From assembly GCA_020024475.1 (NCBI GenBank), contig JAHHTS010000035.1, forward strand, positions 1 to 24,311: a stretch of DNA of 24,311 nucleotides. Direction: 5' to 3'. Below, in pieces: positions 6,708 to 14,873 of this stretch. The notes under the pieces are model-generated. The model was not told the DNA's origin. It did no database searches and saw only the letters and a program-made list of their open reading frames with translations. Source of the stretch: Oscillospiraceae bacterium. Lineage in GTDB: Bacteria > Bacillota > Clostridia > Oscillospirales > Ruminococcaceae. A program made the translations under genes and the position numbers. Positions within the stretch are counted from its first letter, which is position 1; every line of letters begins with the position of its first letter.

Positions 6708-7400
6708 ATGATAAAACTTGAAAATTATCTTAAAGAAAATTCATACCCTGGCCGTGGAATTTTAATCGGAAAAACAGAAACAGATATGGTTATTGCTTAT
6801 TTTATTATGGGACGAAGTGCAAATAGCCGTAACCGCATTTTCTTTGAAAGCGAAGGAGGTATTCGCACAAAGGCTTTTGATGAAAGCAAACTTGAAGACC
6901 CTTCACTTATTATTTATGCACCAGTAAGAGTGATAGGTGATATAACGATAGTTACAAATGGTGATCAAACTGATACTGTATATGAATTTTTGAAAGATGG
7001 AAAAACTTTCGAAGAAGCACTGCGCACAAGAGAGTTTGAACCAGATGCGCCTAATTGGACACCTAGAATTTCAGGTGTAGTTTACCCTGATAATACATTT
7101 AAATTGTCAATTTTGAAGAGTGACAATGGTGACGAATCACAGTGTATAAGAAATTTCTTTGAATATTCTGAACCGCTTACAGGTAAAGCAAGACTTATTC
7201 ATACATATAAGGAAAATGGAACACCTATACCTTCTTTTGAAGGGGAACCAAAAGAATTCGATGTAAGTGGTGATATTGATACATTTACCGATCATTTATG
7301 GAACTCGCTCAATGAGGATAATAAAGTAAGTTTGTTTGTAAGATACATTTCACTTGCTGATAAATCTGTACAGACAAGAATAATCAATAAGAATAAATAA
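6708..7400 (+). CDS. purO: IMP cyclohydrolase, PurO-like stand-alone enzyme
   Basis: Expected to close the ring of FAICAR to give IMP, the last step of the pathway. The 230 aa protein resembles the IMP_cyclohyd family first known from archaeal PurO, not the N-terminal MGS-like cyclohydrolase domain of bacterial PurH. Recognised stretches are NSYPGRGILIGKT, AYFIMGRSANSRNRIFF (residues about 30-46), IVTNGDQTDTVYEFL, EPDAPNWTPRISGVV and FDVSGDIDTFTDHLWNSL near the C-terminus. Position is strong support: it lies 12 bases before the AICAR formyltransferase, exactly where a fused purH would sit. The site AGGAAA precedes the ATG. The symbol is given by analogy with the archaeal enzyme; many annotations simply say IMP cyclohydrolase. 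Confidence 0.87.
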   Translation: MIKLENYLKENSYPGRGILIGKTETDMVIAYFIMGRSANSRNRIFFESEGGIRTKAFDESKLEDPSLIIYAPVRVIGDITIVTNGDQTDTVYEFLKDGKTFEEALRTREFEPDAPNWTPRISGVVYPDNTFKLSILKSDNGDESQCIRNFFEYSEPLTGKARLIHTYKENGTPIPSFEGEPKEFDVSGDIDTFTDHLWNSLNEDNKVSLFVRYISLADKSVQTRIINKNK

Positions 7401-7412
7401 GAGGTAGTTATA

Positions 7413-8585
7413 ATGACAGAAATGGAACTTAAATATGGTTGCAACCCTAATCAAAAACCTTCAAGAATTTTTATGGAAGATGGCGAACTTCCAATCAAAG
7501 TTTTGAATGGTCGTCCAGGTTATATCAATCTTTTAGATGCACTTAATGGCTGGCAGCTTGTAAAAGAGTTAAAGAAGGCAACTAGCCTTCCGGCAGCAAC
7601 ATCTTTTAAACATGTTTCACCAGCAGGTGCAGCGATAGGTTTACCTCTTTCAGATACTTTGAAAAAAATATATTTTGTTGAAGGAATGGAGCTTTCACCA
7701 CTTGCATGTGCATACGCAAGAGCTAGAGGTGCGGATAGAATGTCTTCATTTGGCGATTATATTTCACTTAGCGATGTTTGTGATATTCAAACAGCTAAAA
7801 TTATTGCTCGTGAAGTGTCTGACGGTATTATTGCACCAGGTTACACAGAAGAAGCACTTGAAGTTTTGAAGAAAAAGAAAAAAGGCAATTATAATATTAT
7901 TCAAATTGATGAAAACTACACACCAGCGCCTATCGAACATAAGCAGGTTTTTGGCGTTACATTTGAACAGGGTAGAAATGAACTTGATATAAACACACAA
8001 ATGTTTACAAATGTTGTAACAAAAAATAAAGAGCTTCCTGATAACGCAAAAATCGACCTTGCAATAGCAATGATTACACTCAAATACACTCAGTCAAATT
8101 CAGTTTGCTATGTAAAAGATGGACAAGCAATCGGTATTGGTGCAGGTCAGCAATCAAGAATTCATTGTACAAGACTTGCTGGTAATAAGGCAGATATATG
8201 GTGGCTCCGTCAGCATGAAAAAGTGCTTAATCTTGATTTTGTAGATGGACTTGGTCGTGCAGATAGAGATAATGCCATAGATGTTTATATTTCAGATGAA
8301 CATGATGATGTTCTTGCTGAAGGAGTATGGCAAACAAAATTTAAAACAAAGCCTGAAGTTTTCACAAAAGAAGAACAGAGGGAATGGCTTGATAAACTTC
8401 AAAATGTAGCGCTTGGCTCAGATGCATTCTTCCCATTTGGTGATAATATCGAAAGGGCAAAAAAATCAGGTGTAAAATATATAGCACAGCCAGGTGGCAG
8501 CGTTAGAGATGATAATGTTATCGAAACTTGCGATAAACATGATATGGTAATGGCATTTACAGGAATAAGACTTTTCCATCATTAA
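7413..8585 (+). CDS. purH: AICAR formyltransferase (stand-alone, PurH C-terminal domain type)
   Basis: Formylates AICAR (ZMP) with 10-formyl-THF to FAICAR. The 390 aa protein corresponds to the AICARFT part of bifunctional PurH and lacks the N-terminal IMP cyclohydrolase domain. It starts directly with ELKYGCNPNQKPSR, contains the catalytic Lys-His in SFKHVSPAGAA (residues about 66-76), and ends with SDAFFPFGDNIERA, IAQPGGSVRDD and MAFTGIRLFHH, all signatures of the formyltransferase active site. It is shorter than full PurH (about 510-530 aa) because the first domain is supplied by the preceding gene. Its substrate and the triphosphate derived from it are the ligands of the ZTP riboswitch near 20400. 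Confidence 0.94.
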   Translation: MTEMELKYGCNPNQKPSRIFMEDGELPIKVLNGRPGYINLLDALNGWQLVKELKKATSLPAATSFKHVSPAGAAIGLPLSDTLKKIYFVEGMELSPLACAYARARGADRMSSFGDYISLSDVCDIQTAKIIAREVSDGIIAPGYTEEALEVLKKKKKGNYNIIQIDENYTPAPIEHKQVFGVTFEQGRNELDINTQMFTNVVTKNKELPDNAKIDLAIAMITLKYTQSNSVCYVKDGQAIGIGAGQQSRIHCTRLAGNKADIWWLRQHEKVLNLDFVDGLGRADRDNAIDVYISDEHDDVLAEGVWQTKFKTKPEVFTKEEQREWLDKLQNVALGSDAFFPFGDNIERAKKSGVKYIAQPGGSVRDDNVIETCDKHDMVMAFTGIRLFHH

Positions 8586-8611
8586 ACACAAGCTTTACAA
8601 AGGAGCGTAAA

Positions 8612-9874
8612 ATGAAGATTTTAGTAGTAGGTGGTGGCGGACGAGAACACGCCACAATAAAAAGCCTTGTAGGTGAAGGCCGTCAGCTTTTCTGTGCACC
8701 AGGCAATGCTGGTATTGCAAATCTTGCAACATGTGTTGATATAAAAACTAACGATATAGAAGGTATCGTGAAATTTGCAACAGAAGAAAAAATGGATCTT
8801 GTAGTAGTATCTCAGGATGAGCCTTTGGTTCTTGGTATGGTAGATGCATTGCAAGAAGCTGGTATAAGAGCATTTGGTCCTAACAAAAATGCAGCAATTA
8901 TCGAAGGAAGTAAAGCTTTTTCTAAAGACCTTATGAAAAAATACAATATTCCGACAGCTACCTATGAAAAATTTACAGACAGCAAAACAGCCATTGAATA
9001 TGTAGAACAACAAAATACATATCCTATAGTTATTAAGGCAAGTGGTCTTGCACTTGGAAAAGGAGTTATAATTGCACAAAATTTCGACGAAGCCAAAGAA
9101 GCAATCATAGAGATGATTGACGGCGGTAAATTTGGAAAAAGTGGAAATGAAATTGTTATCGAAGAATTTCTTACAGGTATAGAAGTTTCGGTTCTTGCTT
9201 TTACTGATGGACATTGTGTTAGACCAATGATAAGCAGTAAAGACCATAAGCGTGCTCATGATAATGATGAGGGGCTTAATACTGGTGGAATGGGCGTTAT
9301 TGCCCCTAATCCCGCGTATACGACTCAGGTCGAAAAACAGGCTTATGAAAAAATTCTCATTCCTACTATTAAAGCGATGAACTCTGAAGGACGTACATTC
9401 AAAGGTGTTCTGTATTACGGGCTTATGATTACAGACAAAGGTCCAAAGGTTATAGAGTATAACTGTCGTTTAGGTGACCCAGAAGCACAAGTTTGCCTAA
9501 CTCTTCTAAAAACTGACCTTCTTACAATTATGAATGCTGTAATAGATGAAAAACTTTCTGAGATTGAAGTTAAAAATGAAGAAGGTGCGGCAATAATAGT
9601 TATGATGTGTTCAGGAGGCTATCCTGAAAGTTATGAAAAAGGTAAAGAAATAATAGGACTTGATGAAAATGGCCAAAATGCTAATTTTGAATATGTTTTC
9701 CATTCTGGCACAGTTAAAAAAGATGGCAAATACTATTCAAATGGCGGAAGAGTTCTTGGCTTTGTATCAAAAGGAAAAGATGTGAAAGAAGCACAAGATA
9801 AAGTTTATTCAAATATCGACAAAGTAAGTTTTGAGAAAAGCTTCTACCGTAATGATATAGGGGGTAAAAGATAA
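8612..9874 (+). CDS. purD: phosphoribosylamine-glycine ligase (GAR synthetase)
   Basis: ATP-grasp enzyme joining glycine to phosphoribosylamine. 420 aa, the usual size. The N-terminal domain opens with ILVVGGGGREHATIKSL, the PurD signature. The ATP-grasp core shows YPIVIKASGLALGKGVIIA, NTGGMGVIAPNPAY and EYNCRLGDPEAQVCLTLL, the last carrying the metal ligands. GGAGCG precedes the ATG. Its stop codon TAA shares its last A with the ATG of purL, so the two are translationally coupled. Confidence 0.97.
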   Translation: MKILVVGGGGREHATIKSLVGEGRQLFCAPGNAGIANLATCVDIKTNDIEGIVKFATEEKMDLVVVSQDEPLVLGMVDALQEAGIRAFGPNKNAAIIEGSKAFSKDLMKKYNIPTATYEKFTDSKTAIEYVEQQNTYPIVIKASGLALGKGVIIAQNFDEAKEAIIEMIDGGKFGKSGNEIVIEEFLTGIEVSVLAFTDGHCVRPMISSKDHKRAHDNDEGLNTGGMGVIAPNPAYTTQVEKQAYEKILIPTIKAMNSEGRTFKGVLYYGLMITDKGPKVIEYNCRLGDPEAQVCLTLLKTDLLTIMNAVIDEKLSEIEVKNEEGAAIIVMMCSGGYPESYEKGKEIIGLDENGQNANFEYVFHSGTVKKDGKYYSNGGRVLGFVSKGKDVKEAQDKVYSNIDKVSFEKSFYRNDIGGKR

Positions 9875-12800
9875 TGGTATACAGAGTATATGTTTCTAAA
9901 AAGAGAGAATTTGCTGGCGAAGACCGTGCAATGTTTAATGATTTAAAACAATCATTGGGAATTAAAGGTCTGCACAAGGTAAAGATTTATAACCGCTATG
10001 ATATTGAAGGTGTGGATAAACAGACTTTTGAAAAATCAGTTCTAAATATTTTCTCTGAACCACAAGTGGACGATGTAGCATATTCAATTAAAATTGACGA
10101 TAATACCTTTGCTGTTGAGCTCCTTCCAGGACAGTTTGACCAAAGAGCTGACTCTGCACAGCAGTGTGTGCAGTTCGTAACTGGTGGACATAGACCGGTT
10201 GTTAAATATGCAAGGGTAATCAAACTTTTTGGACATATTACCGATGAAGAAATGATGGCAATTCAAAAACATATCATCAATCCAGTTGAATCTCGTCTTG
10301 CCGACCTTTCAAAACCAAAAACTCTTGAAACAATATATCCTGAACCAGAAAAAACTCCTATCATTGAAGGATTTATAAATTTATCAAAATCTGAATTTGA
10401 TTCTTTTATCAAAGAGTATGGTCTTGCAATGGATACAGAAGATCTAGCATTCTGTCAAGAATATTTTAAAAATGAAGAAAAACGCAATCCTACTTTAACA
10501 GAATTGCGTCTCATTGATACATATTGGTCAGACCATTGCCGACACACAACTTTTAATACAATTCTTGATGAGGTGACAATTAACCATCCTGTTGCTAAGG
10601 CAACTTATGAGAAATATCTTTCAATAAAAGAAGAGATGTATCCAAACAAAAATCGCCCTGTAACACTTATGGATTTAGCAACAGCTGGTGCAAAATACTT
10701 AAAACGCACTGGAAAGCTAAAAAACCTTGATGAAAGTGAAGAAATAAACGCTTGTAGCGTTAAAATAAATGTAAAGATGGATGACGGCACAGTAGAAAAA
10801 TGGTTGCTTATGTTTAAAAATGAAACACATAATCATCCAACAGAAATTGAACCTTTTGGCGGTGCAGCAACTTGTCTTGGCGGTGCAATTCGTGACCCAC
10901 TTTCAGGACGTAGTTATGTTTATCAAGCAATGAGACTTACAGGCGCAGCAAATCCCCTTACACCACTTGATGAAACACTTGAAGGCAAGCTACCACAAAG
11001 TAAAATTTGTCAAACAGCGGCAGCAGGTTATTCATCTTATGGAAATCAGATTGGACTTGCAACTGGTCATGTAGCTGAAATTTATCATCCTGGTTTTGTA
11101 GCAAAAAGAATGGAAGTAGGAGCAGTTATAGGTGCAGCTCCAGCTAAAAATGTTGTAAGAAAATCACCAGTTTCAGGAGATGTAGTAATCCTTCTCGGTG
11201 GTGCAACTGGTCGTGATGGATGTGGTGGTGCAACTGGTTCATCCAAAGCACATAATGTTTCATCACTTGAAACTTGTGGGGCTGAAGTTCAAAAAGGCAA
11301 CGCACCTGAAGAAAGAAAAATCCAGCGTCTTTTCCGTGATGCATCAGTAACAAGAATGATTAAGCGCTGCAACGACTTTGGTGCTGGTGGCGTTTCGGTA
11401 GCTATTGGCGAACTTGCTGATAGTCTTGAAATAGTTCTTGATGTTATTCCTAAAAAGTATGAAGGTTTAACTGCAACTGAATTGGCAATAAGCGAAAGTC
11501 AGGAGAGAATGGCAGTAGTTGTGTCATCAGCAAACGCTAACAAATTTATTAAAAAAGCACATGAAGAAAACCTTTCAGCAGTAATTGTTGCTAAAGTTAC
11601 AGATACAGGTAGACTTGTAATGCTTTATGAAGATGAAAAAGTTGTTAATCTTTCAAGACAATTTCTTAATAGCGCAGGTGCAATTAAGTTTGCGCAGGTC
11701 GAGATTGTTTCAGATGGTCTTAATGAAGAAAAAGCTCCAGATGGAGATATTGAAGAACTGTGGACTAATCTCATGAGAGATATTAATGTTACAAGTCAGC
11801 GTGGACTTGTAGAACGTTTTGACTCAACAATCGGTGCATCCACAGTGCTTATGCCTTATGGCGGTAAATATCAATCTACACCTACACAAGTAATGAGTGC
11901 TAAATTACCTACATTAGAAAAATCAACTGAAACAGCCAGCCTAATGTCATGGGGATACGATCCATACATTGCATCTCAAAGCCCGTATTATGGGGCTTAT
12001 TATGCGGTAGTTTCATCAACTGCAAAGTTAGTTGCATCAGGCGGCGACCTTAAAAATATGTGGTATTCATTCCAGGAATATTTCGGTAGGCTAGGCACTG
12101 ATAAAATACGCTGGGGAAAACCATTTGCAGCACTTTTAGGTGCTCTTCAGGCTCAGCTTGACTTAGGTATTGGAGCTATTGGTGGTAAAGACAGTATGTC
12201 TGGTTCGTTTGAAGATATAGATGTACCACCAACTCTTATTTCATTTGCAGCAGGTATTGCAGATGCCAAAAATATAATTTCGCCTGAATTTAAATCATCA
12301 AATCATTATTTATATATGCTCACAGCTGAAAAGGGTGATGATGGTCTTTATAAAGCTGAAAGTCTGGTATCTTTGTTTAATAAAGTTACAAAACTTATTA
12401 AAGACAAAAAAGTTGTATCAGCATGGGCAATAGGATTCGGTGGTGTTGCAGAAGGCATTGCTAAAATGGCATTTGGTAATAAAATTGGAGTTAAAATCGA
12501 GCCAACAATTACAGCAGAAGATATGTTTAGCAAAAACTATGGTGGCTTTATTGTTGAATCAGAAATTCCACTGCGTACAGGCAAGAAGATTGGTGTTACA
12601 ATTCCAGAATATAAATTTAAAATATGGCGAAGGGTTATAAAAGTTGAGAACATCGAAAAAGCATACAATAAAACTCTTGAGCCAATTTACCCTACAACAA
12701 CATTAGAAAAACATACAATTTATGAAAATATTTCTTATACAACAAGAAATAAAATTTCACCTGCAATAAAAGTTGCACAGCCAAAAGTTCTTATTCCTGT

Positions 12801-13578
12801 ATTCCCAGGTACTAACTGCGAATACGATACAGCAAGAGCATTTGAAGAAAATGGTGCTAAAGCTGAAATTTTAGTTGTTCGCAATGCTAATCCGCAACAA
12901 GTTATGGATAGTGCTAGGCGCCTTGCAAAAGAGATTAAAACAAGTCAAATTATAGCTCTGCCAGGAGGATTCTCTGGTGGTGATGAGCCAGATGGTAGTG
13001 CTAAGTTTATTGTTTCGCTTTTAAGGAATCCTGAAGTTGCTCGGGAAATTGAGAATCTTCTTCATGGTAGAGATGGACTCATGTGCGGTATTTGTAATGG
13101 TTTCCAGGCGCTTATTAAATTAGGACTTGTGCCTTTTGGTCATATAACAGAACCTAGCGCTGATGCGCCAACGCTTACATTTAACTCGATAGGTAGACAT
13201 CAGTCACGACTTGTTCATACGAGAGTTGCAAGTGTTAAATCACCATGGCTTATGTATCATAATGTGGGTGATATCAACACAGTTGCTATCTCACATGGCG
13301 AAGGCCGTTTTATTGCAAATGATGATATGCTAAAACAGCTTATTGAAAATGGACAGGTTGCTACACAGTATGTGAACCTTTTGGGTGATGCAACAAACGA
13401 TATTGATTTTTGTCCAAACAATTCAGTAATGGCTATCGAGGGAATTACAAGTCCAGATGGCCGTGTATTTGGTAAAATGGGGCATAGTGAAAGAACAACA
13501 AAATATACATTTAAGAATGTACCAGATGTTGAGAAACAGCTTATTTTTAAAGGTGCTGTTGATTACTTCACAAAATAA
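9874..13578 (+). CDS. purL: phosphoribosylformylglycinamidine synthase, single-chain form (PurL with fused glutaminase)
   Basis: Converts FGAR to FGAM with glutamine and ATP. At 1234 aa it is the large fused form, replacing the separate PurS, PurQ and small PurL of Bacillus, and no purS or purQ is present. N-terminal PurS-like and linker domains (to about residue 210) include YWSDHCRHTTF. The synthetase core has ETHNHPTEIEPFGGAATCLGGAIRD and a second half with GAIGGKDSMSGSFED. The C-terminal class I glutaminase starts near PVFPGTNCEYDTARAFEE; its triad is Cys1074 (CGICNGFQ), His1141 and Glu1143 (SHGEGRF). The start codon overlaps the end of purD by one base, with a GGGGG site just upstream. 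It is the last gene of the operon, followed by a strong terminator. Confidence 0.97.
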   Translation: MVYRVYVSKKREFAGEDRAMFNDLKQSLGIKGLHKVKIYNRYDIEGVDKQTFEKSVLNIFSEPQVDDVAYSIKIDDNTFAVELLPGQFDQRADSAQQCVQFVTGGHRPVVKYARVIKLFGHITDEEMMAIQKHIINPVESRLADLSKPKTLETIYPEPEKTPIIEGFINLSKSEFDSFIKEYGLAMDTEDLAFCQEYFKNEEKRNPTLTELRLIDTYWSDHCRHTTFNTILDEVTINHPVAKATYEKYLSIKEEMYPNKNRPVTLMDLATAGAKYLKRTGKLKNLDESEEINACSVKINVKMDDGTVEKWLLMFKNETHNHPTEIEPFGGAATCLGGAIRDPLSGRSYVYQAMRLTGAANPLTPLDETLEGKLPQSKICQTAAAGYSSYGNQIGLATGHVAEIYHPGFVAKRMEVGAVIGAAPAKNVVRKSPVSGDVVILLGGATGRDGCGGATGSSKAHNVSSLETCGAEVQKGNAPEERKIQRLFRDASVTRMIKRCNDFGAGGVSVAIGELADSLEIVLDVIPKKYEGLTATELAISESQERMAVVVSSANANKFIKKAHEENLSAVIVAKVTDTGRLVMLYEDEKVVNLSRQFLNSAGAIKFAQVEIVSDGLNEEKAPDGDIEELWTNLMRDINVTSQRGLVERFDSTIGASTVLMPYGGKYQSTPTQVMSAKLPTLEKSTETASLMSWGYDPYIASQSPYYGAYYAVVSSTAKLVASGGDLKNMWYSFQEYFGRLGTDKIRWGKPFAALLGALQAQLDLGIGAIGGKDSMSGSFEDIDVPPTLISFAAGIADAKNIISPEFKSSNHYLYMLTAEKGDDGLYKAESLVSLFNKVTKLIKDKKVVSAWAIGFGGVAEGIAKMAFGNKIGVKIEPTITAEDMFSKNYGGFIVESEIPLRTGKKIGVTIPEYKFKIWRRVIKVENIEKAYNKTLEPIYPTTTLEKHTIYENISYTTRNKISPAIKVAQPKVLIPVFPGTNCEYDTARAFEENGAKAEILVVRNANPQQVMDSARRLAKEIKTSQIIALPGGFSGGDEPDGSAKFIVSLLRNPEVAREIENLLHGRDGLMCGICNGFQALIKLGLVPFGHITEPSADAPTLTFNSIGRHQSRLVHTRVASVKSPWLMYHNVGDINTVAISHGEGRFIANDDMLKQLIENGQVATQYVNLLGDATNDIDFCPNNSVMAIEGITSPDGRVFGKMGHSERTTKYTFKNVPDVEKQLIFKGAVDYFTK

Positions 13579-13586
13579 CAAAACTA

Positions 13587-13615
13587 AACACCCTCAGAAT
13601 ATTTCTGAGGGTGTT
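13587..13615 (+). terminator. terminator of the purE-purL operon
   Basis: AACACCCTCAGAA and TTCTGAGGGTGTT form a perfect 13-pair stem with a 3-base loop, 9 bases after the purL stop codon. A/T runs on both sides would let it work in either direction. Confidence 0.85.
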
Positions 13616-13632
13616 ATTTATATAAGCATATA

Positions 13633-13663
13633 AAAAAGTCCTCCTTTTTAAGGAAGGACTTTT
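13633..13663 (-). terminator. terminator of trpS
   Basis: On the minus strand AAAAGTCC-TTCC...GGA-GGACTTTTTT forms a long stem ending in T residues, starting 2 bases after the trpS stop. It sits back to back with the purL terminator between convergent genes. Confidence 0.85.
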
Positions 13664-13665
13664 AT

Positions 13666-14682
13666 TTATTTGTTTTTAAGCTGAACAAATCCAACTTTAC
13701 GATAAACTTTATCTAAAATTCTCTGTGAATACCTCTGTGCTTTTTCAGCGCCGTTTTTCATAACACTGTCCAAATAAGTTCTATCAGAAAGAATTCTTGT
13801 ATATTCACTTTGAACTGGAGCTAAAGCTTCAATAACAGATGTTCCAACAGCTTCTTTAAGAACTCCATATCCAACACCATCAAATTCTTTTTCAATTTCT
13901 TCAAAAGATTTTCCAGTGAATACTTTGTAAATACCCATAAGATTCGAAACACCAGGTTTATTTTCAGTATCATATTTAACAACGCCGTCACTGTCGGTTA
14001 CAGCGCGTTTGAATTTTCTCATAATAGTATCTTTATCGTCTGAAAGAAGGATAAAACTGTTTATATTTTCATCTGATTTAGACATCTTTTTAGTAGGTTC
14101 CTGAAGACTCATTATTTTTGCACCTACTGCTGGGATAAAAGGTTCTGGTAATACAAAAGTTTCTCCATAGTTTGCATTGAATCTTTGGGCGATATTTCTT
14201 GCAAGCTCAACATGTTGTTTTTGATCGCTACCAACAGGGATCCCATGAGCGTTATAGGCTAAAATATCTGCAGCCATAAGAATAGGATATGTGAACAAAC
14301 CACCATTTACATTGTCAGGGTGTTTCGCACTTTTATCTTTAAACTGAGTCATTCTTGAAAGTTCGCCAAATTGAGTGTTACAAGCTAAAATCCATGAAAG
14401 TTGTGAGTGAACAGGATTGTGACTTTGCACAAAAACCATACTTTTTTCTGGGTCAACACCACTAGCTAGAATCATAGCCAAAGCCTCGTAAGTACGCTTT
14501 CTTAAAGTAGCTGGCTCCTGTCTTACTGTGAGGGCGTGCTGGTCAACAACACTGTAAATACAGTTATATTCGTACTGCAAGAGTGGCCAGTTGCGAACAG
14601 CCCCTATGTAATTTCCGAGAGTGAATGAACCTGTAGGCTGAATGCCGCTGAATACTATTTTCTTTGCGTTTTCTTTTTCCAT
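13666..14682 (-). CDS. trpS: tryptophanyl-tRNA synthetase
   Basis: Class I aminoacyl-tRNA synthetase charging tRNA-Trp. 338 aa, normal for the bacterial enzyme. The HIGH-like segment is PTGSFTLGNYIGA (residues 16-28) and the KMSKS loop is at residues 199-203 (TKKMSKSDENI). Further family marks are SHNPVHSQLSWIL and GSDQKQHVELARNIA. AAGGAGG precedes the ATG. The gene has its own promoter and a leader of roughly 95 bases, without a recognisable T-box, that can fold on the ribosome-binding site. It is divergent from gltX. The assignment is secure. Confidence 0.97.
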   Translation of the reverse strand: MEKENAKKIVFSGIQPTGSFTLGNYIGAVRNWPLLQYEYNCIYSVVDQHALTVRQEPATLRKRTYEALAMILASGVDPEKSMVFVQSHNPVHSQLSWILACNTQFGELSRMTQFKDKSAKHPDNVNGGLFTYPILMAADILAYNAHGIPVGSDQKQHVELARNIAQRFNANYGETFVLPEPFIPAVGAKIMSLQEPTKKMSKSDENINSFILLSDDKDTIMRKFKRAVTDSDGVVKYDTENKPGVSNLMGIYKVFTGKSFEEIEKEFDGVGYGVLKEAVGTSVIEALAPVQSEYTRILSDRTYLDSVMKNGAEKAQRYSQRILDKVYRKVGFVQLKNK

Positions 14683-14780
14683 ACTGTACCTCCTTGTTGT
14701 ATTTCCGGGGTGTGTCGTGCAAGAGCTTTATCGCATTTTTGTAACTCTCACAAGGACACATCACGCCTAAATTGTTCATG
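14683..14780 (-). promoter_or_regulatory. structured trpS leader with potential ribosome-site sequestration
   Basis: On the minus strand the leader can form GTGTC/GACAC, GTG/CAC and AGAG/CTCT as one imperfect stem-loop. Alternatively TCCTTGT (14750-14756) can pair perfectly with ACAAGGA (14691-14697), which overlaps the Shine-Dalgarno AAGGAGG. The two folds share bases, so they exclude each other. There is no T-box consensus and no tryptophan-rich leader peptide. Function is inferred from complementarity only. Confidence 0.4.
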
Positions 14781-14786
14781 TAGTTT

Positions 14787-14815
14787 ATAATATCACATTT
14801 TAATAGTTTTTGCAA
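14787..14815 (-). promoter_or_regulatory. trpS promoter
   Basis: Minus-strand TTGCAA (14810-14815), a 17-base spacer and TATTAT (14787-14792), with an extended -10 TG. The -35 box abuts that of gltX. Confidence 0.7.
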
Positions 14816-14844
14816 TTGACAAAGACATAAATAAATAATAATAT
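14816..14844 (+). promoter_or_regulatory. gltX promoter
   Basis: A perfect TTGACA (14816-14821), a 17-base spacer and TAATAT (14839-14844). This is one of the best sigma-A matches in the window. The leader is only about 20-25 bases. Confidence 0.75.
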
Positions 14845-14873
14845 AAATATATATATAAATTTGGAGGATAATT

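Noticed and set aside
8621..9259. 212-codon open frame on the minus strand opposite purD
   Set aside because: Antisense shadow of a clear purD gene; Cys/Phe/Tyr-rich with no domain and no ribosome-binding site.
14683..14873. T-box riboswitch before trpS or gltX
   Set aside because: No T-box core (GGTGG-type sequence) and no specifier hairpin plus terminator; both leaders are too short.
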